Positions 1 through 5,299 of a stretch of 10,518 nucleotides of DNA are shown here, one piece after another; position 1 is the stretch's first letter, and each line of letters opens with the position of its first letter. Where the stretch lies: contig JAMBLH010000200.1 of assembly GCA_023336875.1 (NCBI GenBank), positions 1 to 10,518 of the forward strand, given 5' to 3'. Source of the DNA: Actinomycetes bacterium (GTDB lineage Bacteria; Actinomycetota; Acidimicrobiia; Spongiisociales; UBA5794). The notes beneath the pieces were generated by a model. The model did not search any database, was not told where the DNA came from, and saw nothing but the letters and a program-made list of their open reading frames with translations. The translations under genes were made by a program, and so were the position numbers.

Positions 1-4
1 CTGA

Positions 5-34
5 CTGTGAACTGTCAACTGTGAGCTGTGAACT
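5..34. repeat. Heptamer tandem repeat at left window edge
   Basis: Four consecutive 7-base units are visible: CTGTGAA (5-11), CTGTCAA (12-18), CTGTGAG (19-25) and CTGTGAA (26-32). The start of a fifth (CT) follows, and CTGA at 1-4 looks like part of a preceding unit. Units differ by single bases. The array may continue to the left of the window. It lies upstream of the rib promoter and does not look coding. Confidence 0.75.
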
Positions 35-71
35 CCCTGCAGTGCACGACTGCCTAGGCCGGAAGTGGCCC

Positions 72-77
72 TAACCT
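72..77 (+). promoter_or_regulatory. Candidate -10 box of the riboflavin operon
   Basis: TAACCT fits the TAnnnT pattern of sigma-70-type -10 boxes. A start site 6-9 bases downstream (about 84-86) would begin the transcript just before the first helix of the FMN riboswitch at position 90, which is the expected arrangement. No convincing -35 hexamer is seen around 48-55. The same hexamer occurs in front of pheS at 6620-6625. Confidence 0.4.
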
Positions 78-89
78 TCTCAACACATA

Positions 90-207
90 CCTCTTTCAGG
101 GCAGGGTGCAATTCCCGACCGGCGGTGAGAGCCCGCGACCCCCAGTTCTGGGGCTGAATCGGTGAGATTCCGATGCCGACGGTGAGAGTCCGGATGGGAG
201 AAAGGGG
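90..207 (+). promoter_or_regulatory. FMN riboswitch (RFN element)
   Basis: The conserved RFN blocks are present in order: GGGTGCAATTCCCGACCGGC (104-123), GCCCGCGA (131-138), GGTGAGATTCC (161-171), a CCGAC block (176-180) and GTCCGGATGGGAGAA (188-202). Helices can be paired: P1 90-96 with 201-207, a variable hairpin 140-144 with 149-153, and a stem 158-162 with 170-174. The 3' strand of P1 (AAAGGGG) is also the ribosome-binding site of ribD. FMN binding would stabilise P1 and hide it, so control of translation initiation is the likely mode. I see no clear intrinsic terminator between the aptamer and ribD. The class senses FMN and represses riboflavin synthesis, which fits the four downstream genes. 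Confidence 0.96.
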
Positions 208-214
208 ACGCTTG

Positions 215-1261
215 ATGCGTCGCGTCGGAGACAACTCAGTCGCCAGCTCTAGCGTGGAGCAGTTGATGCGTAGGGCACTCGAGGCGACTCAGGCGACCTA
301 CCCGCATCCGAATCCACGTGTCGGGGCTGTGCTCAGCACGCCAGATGGCGTTGTCCTTGCCACTGCCGCCCACCAGTCCCGCGGTCTGCCACACGCCGAA
401 GTACTCGTGTTGGGCGACGTCGAGGATCCGGAGGGAACCACGTTGTTCGTGACCCTCGAACCCTGCAATCACCATGGAGAGACACCGCCGTGCACCGATG
501 CGATCATCAACGCAGGGGTTGCAAGGGTCATAGTTGGAGCCACCGATCCGGACGAGCGGGTCTCCGGCAGCGGAATCGAGCGTCTCGTTGGCGCCGGTAT
601 CGATGTCAGCGTCGGCGTTCTCTCCGATGATGTCATCGCAAACGACCCCGGCTACTTTCACCACCGAATAACAGGACGTCCGAGGCTCACGCTCAAGCTC
701 GCGTCGACGCTTGACGGACAGGTTGCCGCAGCCGACGGCACCTCGAAATGGATAACGTCGCCCGAGGCTCGTGCGGATGCGCATCGACTACGAGCGACCA
801 ATGACGCTGTTATCGTTGGTGCCGGCACCGTCATCGCGGATGATCCTGCACTCGATGTGCGCCTCACAGATTTCACTGGGCGCCAGCCAACACCGGTGGT
901 GATAGCTGGCGAGCGGGCCATACCTGCAGATCGTCGGATCATGAGCCGCGATCCGATCATCTACAGGCCCAATGGTGCCCTGCGCGTGGACCCAGCCGCC
1001 GTACTCACGGATCTCGGGGAGCGCGGAATTGTGTCTGCAATGATCGAAGGCGGCCCGATGATCGCCTCTGCGTTCCTGGCCGCGGGCCTGGTGGACGAAA
1101 TCGTCTGGTACACAGCTTCGAAGCTGGCCGGTGGACGTGGTATCTCCGCGTTCGGCGGTGTGTTCGAAACAATGGCGGACATCACGGACCTCGATGTCGT
1201 CGATGTTGCACGTGTCGGACCTGATATCCGGATCACCGCGACGATCATCGGGGATCGATAA
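215..1261 (+). CDS. ribD: Bifunctional riboflavin biosynthesis protein RibD (deaminase/reductase)
   Basis: This enzyme performs the second and third steps of the GTP branch: deamination of the pyrimidine ring, then NADPH-dependent reduction of the ribosyl side chain. At 348 residues it is of usual length. The N-terminal cytidine-deaminase-like domain (about 17-155) carries the zinc ligands: H60 and catalytic E62 in HAE, then C84 (in PCNHHGE) and C93. The C-terminal reductase domain (about 156-348) has LKLASTLDG, a VGAGTV...DDP segment and EGGP (278-281). The ATG at 215 is chosen because it lies 7 bases after AAAGGGG. In-frame ATGs at 173 and 194 lie inside the riboswitch, and TTG at 212 cannot be excluded. 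The last base of the stop is shared with the next ATG. It is the first gene of the operon and under FMN control. Confidence 0.97.
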   Translation: MRRVGDNSVASSSVEQLMRRALEATQATYPHPNPRVGAVLSTPDGVVLATAAHQSRGLPHAEVLVLGDVEDPEGTTLFVTLEPCNHHGETPPCTDAIINAGVARVIVGATDPDERVSGSGIERLVGAGIDVSVGVLSDDVIANDPGYFHHRITGRPRLTLKLASTLDGQVAAADGTSKWITSPEARADAHRLRATNDAVIVGAGTVIADDPALDVRLTDFTGRQPTPVVIAGERAIPADRRIMSRDPIIYRPNGALRVDPAAVLTDLGERGIVSAMIEGGPMIASAFLAAGLVDEIVWYTASKLAGGRGISAFGGVFETMADITDLDVVDVARVGPDIRITATIIGDR

Positions 1262-1869
1262 TGTTTACAGGAATTGTCACGGAACTTGGGACGGTCACAT
1301 CGGTCCTGCAGGGCAACGGAGCAAAACGCGTCACCATCGAGGCTCCACGATCCTCGACAGGGATCATTGTGGGTGACTCGATCTCCATCAATGGCGTGTG
1401 CCTCACGGCAATTGAGATCGACGCCGATTCCTTTTCGGTCGAGATCGTCGATGAGTCGTTGGGTCGCAGCACCCTCGGGACCCTCACAACCGGATCCGTC
1501 GTAAACTTGGAGCGCCCGATATCCGCTTCAGGCCGATTTGACGGTCACATCGTGCAGGGACACGTTGATGGTATCGGCACCGTGGAGTCGATCAGCTTAG
1601 AAGGCGACGCAGCGCGATATCGGATTCTCATTCCGAGGGAACTCGCGCGCTACACCGTGGAGAAGGGCTCTATCGCGATCGATGGGACGAGCCTCACGAT
1701 CACCGCAGTGTCCGAGGCGGGACACGAAACACCATGGGTCGAGGTCGTACTCATACCTCACACGCTCGCCGTCACAGTCCTTGGAAGCGCAACCCCAGGC
1801 AGTGTCGTCAATCTCGAAGCGGATGTGATCGCAAAGTACGTGGAACGCATGGTGGGGGAGTCACTATGA
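1261..1869 (+). CDS. ribE: Riboflavin synthase (alpha-chain type)
   Basis: The enzyme dismutates two 6,7-dimethyl-8-ribityllumazine molecules to riboflavin plus the pyrimidine precursor, the last step of the pathway. The 202-residue protein shows the family's internal duplication. The N-terminal barrel (about 1-97) begins MFTGIVTELG and contains NGVCLT (44-49). The second barrel (about 98-190) follows VQGHVDG (98-104) and contains KGSIAIDGTSLT (135-146), IPHTL (165-169) and the closing NLEADVIAKY (184-193). It starts in a TAATG overlap with ribD and ends in an ATGA overlap with ribBA, so it is probably translationally coupled on both sides. The symbol is ribE in the Escherichia coli ribC / Bacillus ribE sense; naming varies between species. 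Confidence 0.97.
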   Translation: MFTGIVTELGTVTSVLQGNGAKRVTIEAPRSSTGIIVGDSISINGVCLTAIEIDADSFSVEIVDESLGRSTLGTLTTGSVVNLERPISASGRFDGHIVQGHVDGIGTVESISLEGDAARYRILIPRELARYTVEKGSIAIDGTSLTITAVSEAGHETPWVEVVLIPHTLAVTVLGSATPGSVVNLEADVIAKYVERMVGESL

Positions 1870-3074
1870 AGCTTGCATCGATCGAGAAGGGCATAGAAGC
1901 GTTCGGTCGCGGCGACTTCGTCCTCGTCGTTGACAACGAGGACAGAGAGAACGAGGGTGACCTGATAGTTGCCGCGGAGATGGTTACATCTGACCAGATC
2001 GCGTTCATGGTCCGCCATACATCTGGACTCATCTGTCTTCCCATGACCGGCGGAAGGCTCGATGACCTTGAGATCCCGATGATGGTCCTTGACAACACGG
2101 ACGCGCACCAAACGGCGTTCACGATATCGATCGACTATGCGCCTGGAACCACAACGGGCATCTCCGCCGCGGATCGTGCACGAACGATTCGCGCTGCGGT
2201 CGACCCTCTATCGAAACCATCTGACTTTTCACGACCCGGCCATGTCTTCCCCTTGAGATACCACTCCGGCGGGGTGCTCGTGAGACCAGGACATACCGAA
2301 GCATCCGTCGACCTTGCACGCCTTGCGGGTCTGTACCCCGCTGGTGTGCTGTGCGAGCTCGTCAACGACGACGGGTCGATGGCCCGCGGGGAGAGTCTTG
2401 AAGCATTCGCTGCAACACACGATCTGGCGATGATCTCGATCGACGACCTAGTTGCCTATCGATGGCGCACCGAAGCCCTTGTCACGAGAGAAGCTTCGGC
2501 GGTGCTACCGACTCAGCATGGGACCTTCGAGATCGTCGGCTACCGATCGGTGACGGATGGCAGTCAGCATGTGGCGCTGGTAATGGGGGATGTGACAGGA
2601 AAGCTCGACGTTCTGACACGCGTCCACTCGGTATGCCTCACAGGAGACGTGTTCGGGTCCCTACGTTGTGACTGTGGCACTCAGCTCGACGAGGCGATGC
2701 GGCGTGTCGCGGAGAAGGGTGAGGGCGTGATCGTCTACAACACCACACACGAGGGCAGAGGTATCGGCATTCTCAACAAGATCGCTGCATACGACCTCCA
2801 GGAACAGGGTCTAGACACGGTCGACGCCAACAGGGAGATCGGCCATTCGGACGACGCGAGACACTACGGGGTGGATGCTCAGATCCTCCACGATCTCAAG
2901 ATCTCGAGCGTGCGGCTTCTCACAAACAATCCTGACAAGATCGAGCAGTTGACCAACTACGGTGTCGACGTTGTGGGCAGGGAGCCGCTCTGGGTCGGCG
3001 AAACGCCCGAGAACACCAGCTACCTCCACACGAAGACTGAACGAATGGGCCACCTTGCAGAAGGATCAACCTGA
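1866..3074 (+). CDS. ribBA: Bifunctional DHBP synthase / GTP cyclohydrolase II (RibBA)
   Basis: The fusion makes both precursors of the pathway: 3,4-dihydroxy-2-butanone 4-phosphate from ribulose 5-phosphate (RibB half, about 1-200) and the diaminopyrimidine from GTP (RibA half, about 205-402). The RibB half has DRENEGD (26-32), RHTSGLIC (50-57) and RPGHTEASVDLARLAG (140-155), which carry the metal and substrate residues. The RibA half has the zinc cysteines C257, C268 and C270 in CLTGDVFGSLRCDCG, then HEGRGIG (295-301) and LLTNNPDKI (351-359). The HEGRGIG form replaces the common RQEGRGIG, as in mycobacterial enzymes from memory. The ATG at 1866 is chosen because it follows GTGGGGGAG and overlaps the previous stop as ATGA; an in-frame extension back to 1734 would lie inside ribE. 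Length 402 is normal for the fusion. Confidence 0.97.
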   Translation: MKLASIEKGIEAFGRGDFVLVVDNEDRENEGDLIVAAEMVTSDQIAFMVRHTSGLICLPMTGGRLDDLEIPMMVLDNTDAHQTAFTISIDYAPGTTTGISAADRARTIRAAVDPLSKPSDFSRPGHVFPLRYHSGGVLVRPGHTEASVDLARLAGLYPAGVLCELVNDDGSMARGESLEAFAATHDLAMISIDDLVAYRWRTEALVTREASAVLPTQHGTFEIVGYRSVTDGSQHVALVMGDVTGKLDVLTRVHSVCLTGDVFGSLRCDCGTQLDEAMRRVAEKGEGVIVYNTTHEGRGIGILNKIAAYDLQEQGLDTVDANREIGHSDDARHYGVDAQILHDLKISSVRLLTNNPDKIEQLTNYGVDVVGREPLWVGETPENTSYLHTKTERMGHLAEGST

Positions 3075-3553
3075 TGCGCCTTGACGAGCCGGCCAACCAC
3101 TCTATTTCAGCCGACGGGCTACGCATTGGCGTAGTAACGGCCACGTTCAACGAAGCCATAACGTCCGGGCTCAAGAAAGGGGCGCTTGAGATCCTAGAAG
3201 AGTCGGATGCGACCGAAGTGATCATTGCGGACGTTCCTGGAGCGTTCGAACTACCTTTGATGGCGCAGCGACTTGCATTGCAGGGTTGTGACGCCATCGT
3301 GTGCCTCGGGGCGGTGGTGGAGGGAGACACCGACCACTACGAACATGTCGCCCACAGAGCATCAGAGGGACTCATGCGAGTGCAACTCGACACAGGGATA
3401 CCCGTCTCCTTCGGAGTCCTGACAACGCGCGATGTCGCAGCAGCGATAGCACGGTCACAACCGGGACCCGACAACAAGGGCCGCGAAGCAGCGCTTGCCG
3501 CGATTCTCATGGCACGAGAGCTCAGAGATCTTGAATCTCCGTCAACGAGTTGA
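3074..3553 (+). CDS. ribH: 6,7-dimethyl-8-ribityllumazine synthase
   Basis: Lumazine synthase condenses the RibD/phosphatase product with DHBP from RibB to give the substrate of riboflavin synthase. The family forms pentamers or 60-subunit capsids in the cytoplasm. The 159-residue protein has the substrate-binding FNE (25-27), PGAFELP (55-61), the active-site stretch GAVVEGDTDHY (79-89) with the catalytic-type H88, FGVLT (113-117) and NKG (134-136). It begins in a TGATG overlap with ribBA and is the last gene of the riboflavin operon. The usual basic residue after GAV is replaced (GAVVEGDT rather than GAVIRGET), which does not affect the identification. No clear terminator follows directly. 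Confidence 0.97.
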   Translation: MRLDEPANHSISADGLRIGVVTATFNEAITSGLKKGALEILEESDATEVIIADVPGAFELPLMAQRLALQGCDAIVCLGAVVEGDTDHYEHVAHRASEGLMRVQLDTGIPVSFGVLTTRDVAAAIARSQPGPDNKGREAALAAILMARELRDLESPSTS

Positions 3554-3741
3554 GGGAGATTGACGATCCGCCCAATACGCTGCCAGAAGGAACACACCCA
3601 TCACGCCAAATGCAACGGCAGACCAGATTCGTTCGCTCGTCATCTCAATAGCTATGGCACGTATGAGAAACAGGATCGACGCGCCAACACATAGACCTCC
3701 TAGGATCAGGGAACCTTTGCTGGAAACTTGTGGTCAACCAC
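3542..3741 (-). CDS. Possible small two-helix membrane protein; start unresolved, apparent frame break
   Basis: I do not recognise a family. On the - strand, one frame is open from 3733 to the TGA at 3544-3542 (63 codons). Its coding part looks like a membrane protein: a hydrophobic segment encoded by about 3709-3647, a short polar stretch TSERI, a second segment (IWSAVAFGVMGVFLLAAYW) and the polar tail ADRQSPSTR. That frame has no ATG, GTG or TTG before the ATG at 3643, which would drop the first helix (33 residues). A better start lies in another frame: GTG at 3741 with AGGAGG (3756-3751) 9 bases upstream. It reads VVDHKFPAKVP and then TGA at 3708-3706. Joining the two needs a -1 shift near 3712. 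This could be a frameshifted pseudogene, an assembly error, an unusual start or chance. It is tail-to-tail with ribH and has a promoter-like sequence upstream. Confidence 0.4.
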
Positions 3742-3786
3742 TTGAAAGAACCTCCTGCGCTGCCTACCCACCGCTCGTCATCTCCC

Positions 3787-3815
3787 ATTATCCGCCCACA
3801 TACTTGTGTCGTCCA
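3787..3815 (-). promoter_or_regulatory. Promoter-like sequence for the minus-strand small gene
   Basis: Read on the - strand, TGGACG (3815-3810) and GATAAT (3792-3787) are separated by exactly 17 bases. That resembles a sigma-70-type -35/-10 pair, with 4 of 6 and 5 of 6 matches to consensus. A transcript would start near 3780, about 24 bases before the AGGAGG at 3756-3751. The inverted repeat at 3821-3836 lies just upstream and could be an operator or unrelated. Confidence 0.4.
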
Positions 3816-3820
3816 GCTTC

Positions 3821-3836
3821 CACATCGGCGGATGTG
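3821..3836. repeat. Inverted repeat CACATC-GGCG-GATGTG
   Basis: A perfect 6-bp stem with a 4-base loop lies in the ribH-infC gap. On the + strand it is followed by TTCTGT, so it might be a weak terminator for read-through from ribH, 268 bases upstream. On the - strand it sits directly upstream of the promoter-like sequence, where a regulator could bind. Neither role can be decided here. Confidence 0.35.
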
Positions 3837-3839
3837 TTC

Positions 3840-4059
3840 TGTACCTGTGCGGTTCGCCGTAGGAGACTCCGTCTACCGCTTACCCTCCGCCTTCCATTAG
3901 GCTCCCGCCTACATTCGACGCAAGAGGAGGCGCCTGCTTCCCACCTGTCCACCGAAGTGAGGTGAGCCAGGTCCGGAGTATCGGGCAGCATGATGTGCTG
4001 CCCATGTTCTTGTAGGCACCTCCTGTACGCCGACCGACAAGGTACCAGGAGGTACTCTC
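3840..4059 (+). promoter_or_regulatory. Structured leader of the infC-rpmI-rplT operon
   Basis: About 220 bases with no convincing gene precede infC. Two structures stand out. First, a perfect 8-bp hairpin, GGGCAGCA (3983-3990) with TGCTGCCC (3996-4003) and loop TGATG, is followed by ATGTTCTTG. It resembles an attenuator, though the T-run is weak. Second, 4018-4028 (ACCTCCTGTAC) pairs with 4042-4053 in 11 base pairs with one bulged base, burying the AGGAGG at 4047-4052. An alternative smaller hairpin, GGTACC-AGGA-GGTACT (4041-4056), also takes in that site. In Bacillus subtilis the leader of the same operon is known to be controlled by ribosomal protein L20; similar control here is only an inference. 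TACATT (3910-3915) could be a -10 but lacks a -35. Confidence 0.55.
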
Positions 4060-4617
4060 ATCGCAGAACCAAGGGTCAACGAACGAATCCGTGTTCCTCG
4101 TGTCCGCCTGATCGCACCAGATGGTGCCCAGATCGGGGAGAAGGACATCGACGAGGCAAGATGGCTCGCCGCACAGCTCGGTCTCGACCTCGTTGAGGTT
4201 GCGCCGGATGCCAGACCACCTGTTGTCAGGATGATGGACTACGGCAAGTTCAAGTATGACCAGTCCGTCAAGGCGCGAGAGGCCCGTAAGAATCAGACCC
4301 GCAACGTGATCAAGGAAGTCCAGTTCCGCCCAAAGATCGGCACAAGCGACTTCGACGTCAAGAGAAAACGGGTCGTGAAGTTCCTGAACCAGGGCGACAA
4401 GGTGAAGTGCACAATGCGGTTCCGCGGTCGTGAGATGGCGCACCCCGAACTCGGCCGAGACATTCTCAAACGCCTTTATGAGGAGGTCTCTGACTACGGC
4501 GAGATCGAGACGATGCCGAAGCTCGAGGGGCGAAACATGACGATGGTCCTCGTACCAGCCCGAAACGGACCGATTGATGATTTTGAAACCGAAGACGACA
4601 TCACGGATGAGGAATAG
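4060..4617 (+). CDS. infC: Translation initiation factor IF-3, ATC start codon
   Basis: IF-3 binds the 30S subunit, keeps it apart from 50S and checks the start codon-initiator tRNA match. Starting at ATC 4060 gives 185 residues. The N-domain (about 5-75) reads RVNERIRVPRVRLI, and VEVAPDARPPVVRMMDYGKF (45-64) spans the end of this domain. A basic linker follows (KAREARKNQTR), then the C-domain from about 82 with KEVQFRPKIG, DFDVKRKR, VKCTMRFRGREMAHPELG and a final acidic tail. The ATC is chosen because AGGAGG (4047-4052) is 7 bases upstream and the encoded N-terminus matches the family. The first in-frame ATG (4231) would remove the whole N-domain. Rare start codons in infC are known from E. 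coli (AUU) and let IF-3 repress its own synthesis. Confidence 0.95.
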   Translation: MAEPRVNERIRVPRVRLIAPDGAQIGEKDIDEARWLAAQLGLDLVEVAPDARPPVVRMMDYGKFKYDQSVKAREARKNQTRNVIKEVQFRPKIGTSDFDVKRKRVVKFLNQGDKVKCTMRFRGREMAHPELGRDILKRLYEEVSDYGEIETMPKLEGRNMTMVLVPARNGPIDDFETEDDITDEE

Positions 4618-4630
4618 CTGACGCTCTCCT

Positions 4631-4647
4631 CTCCCTCCGAACGGGAG
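4631..4647 (+). promoter_or_regulatory. Hairpin over the rpmI ribosome-binding site
   Basis: CTCCC (4631-4635) can pair with GGGAG (4643-4647) across a 7-base loop. GGGAG is the ribosome-binding site of rpmI, 5 bases before its GTG. A hairpin here would lower rpmI initiation unless ribosomes arriving from infC open it. In E. coli, L20 represses rpmI translation through RNA structure; a link here is only inferred. Confidence 0.35.
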
Positions 4648-4652
4648 TGAAT

Positions 4653-4847
4653 GTGCCAAAAATGAAAACGCACAAGGGCGCTGCCAAGCGCTTCAAGCGG
4701 TCAGGCAGCGGAAAGATCAGGCATGACAAGGCCTGGCGCGGCCACAACCGCAGTAAGAAGAGCGCGACGCGATGGCGTCGTGTCAAAGGCAAAGCAAATC
4801 TAAGCGGAAAAAATGCCAAGCGCATGGACCGCATGTTGCACCACTAG
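4653..4847 (+). CDS. rpmI: 50S ribosomal protein L35 (bL35)
   Basis: This small, very basic protein of the large ribosomal subunit has 64 residues, the normal bL35 length. The start MPKMKTHKGAAKRFKRSGSG and the segment ending in KNAKRMDRMLHH fit the family. GTG at 4653 is preferred over the in-frame GTG at 4647. It gives the conserved MPKMKTHK N-terminus, and GGGAG at 4643-4647 is then properly spaced. The gene lies 35 bases after infC. Its stop codon overlaps the AGGAG ribosome-binding site of rplT, so expression of the three genes is closely linked. Confidence 0.96.
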   Translation: MPKMKTHKGAAKRFKRSGSGKIRHDKAWRGHNRSKKSATRWRRVKGKANLSGKNAKRMDRMLHH

Positions 4848-4856
4848 GAGGTCCCC

Positions 4857-5216
4857 ATGGCTCGCGTAAAACGATCCGTGCACGCGCGGAAGAAGCGCAA
4901 AAAGGTAATGGACAGGGCTTCCGGCTACACGGGCGCCCGATCACGGAGATACCGTGCTGCACATGAACAGGTCATGCATGCAATGCAGGACTCGTATGAC
5001 CACCGTCGAGCCCGCAAGGGTCAATTCCGACGCTTGTGGATCCAACGCATCAACGCAGCAGCACGTATGAACGGAACAACATACTCACGATTTATGGCCG
5101 GCTTGAAAGCGGCCGACGTGGACGTCGACCGCAAGATGCTCGCGGAGATCGCCGTATCAGATCCGGACGCGTTCAGCGCGCTCGTCGAGGTTGCGGCCAC
5201 GGCATCCGCTGAGTAG
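4857..5216 (+). CDS. rplT: 50S ribosomal protein L20 (bL20)
   Basis: L20 is a primary 23S rRNA-binding protein needed early in 50S assembly, and in other bacteria it represses its own operon. The 119-residue protein has the basic, extended N-terminal region MARVKRSVHARKKRKKV, the conserved GYTGARSRRYRAAHE (23-37), and the globular C-domain with FRRLWIQRINAAARMNGTTY (57-76), RFMAGLKAADVDVDRKMLAE and DPDAFSALVE. A short alanine-rich end follows. The ATG is preceded by AGGAG (4846-4850), 6 bases upstream. It is the last gene of the infC operon and is followed by a strong hairpin. Confidence 0.98.
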   Translation: MARVKRSVHARKKRKKVMDRASGYTGARSRRYRAAHEQVMHAMQDSYDHRRARKGQFRRLWIQRINAAARMNGTTYSRFMAGLKAADVDVDRKMLAEIAVSDPDAFSALVEVAATASAE

Positions 5217-5234
5217 CAGGTCACAGGCTCAAGT

Positions 5235-5266
5235 TGGGAGGCCCTCGCTTAGGCGAGGGCCTCCCA
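5235..5266 (+). terminator. Hairpin terminator after rplT
   Basis: GGGAGGCCCTCGC (5236-5248) and GCGAGGGCCTCCC (5253-5265) form a perfect 13-bp stem with loop TTAG, extended to 14 bp by T5235-A5266. There is no T-run after it, so it is not a canonical E. coli-type terminator. GC-rich hairpins without a U-tail are common at operon ends in actinobacteria, and its place 18 bases after rplT fits that role. Confidence 0.75.
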
Positions 5267-5287
5267 CGGTTCGCGCTGGTGTAGCCG

Positions 5288-5293
5288 TACGAT
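5288..5293 (+). promoter_or_regulatory. Leaderless-type -10 box of the methyltransferase gene
   Basis: TACGAT fits the TAnnnT -10 pattern and ends 6 bases before the ATG at 5300, so transcription would begin at or next to the A of the start codon. The GGGTGG between them is too close to act as a ribosome-binding site. No clear -35 is seen. Leaderless genes of this form are common in actinobacteria. Confidence 0.5.
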
Positions 5294-5299
5294 GGGTGG

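Noticed and set aside
173..214. Longer ribD starting at ATG 173 or 194
   Set aside because: Both codons lie inside conserved riboswitch helices, and ATG 215 has the properly spaced ribosome-binding site.
236..784. 182-codon minus-strand open frame opposite ribD
   Set aside because: It is a shadow of a well-supported gene, with no domain pattern of its own.
1734..1865. N-terminal extension of ribBA back to 1734
   Set aside because: It lies wholly within riboflavin synthase in another frame, reads as low-complexity basic residues, and the conserved DHBP synthase N-terminus begins at 1866.
3730..3741. Palindrome-like GTGGT-CA-ACCAC
   Set aside because: A 5-bp arm with a 2-base centre is short enough to occur by chance, and it overlaps the putative GTG start of the minus-strand candidate. 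It is not worth a separate operator call.
3654..3965. 103-codon open frame on the plus strand in the ribH-infC gap
   Set aside because: Arg/Pro/Cys/Ser-rich translation with no domain and no ribosome-binding site. It crosses the minus-strand candidate, the promoter-like sequence and the leader structures.
3990..4196. Cys-rich leader peptide or small protein starting MMCCPCSC upstream of infC
   Set aside because: Its ATG sits inside the 8-bp hairpin, GGAG is 11 bases away, and the frame runs on through the infC start as non-family sequence. It is most likely a by-product of the hairpin.
3880..4659. Long 259-codon open frame on the minus strand
   Set aside because: It is antisense to infC, which has clear homology; its translation shows no recognisable domain.
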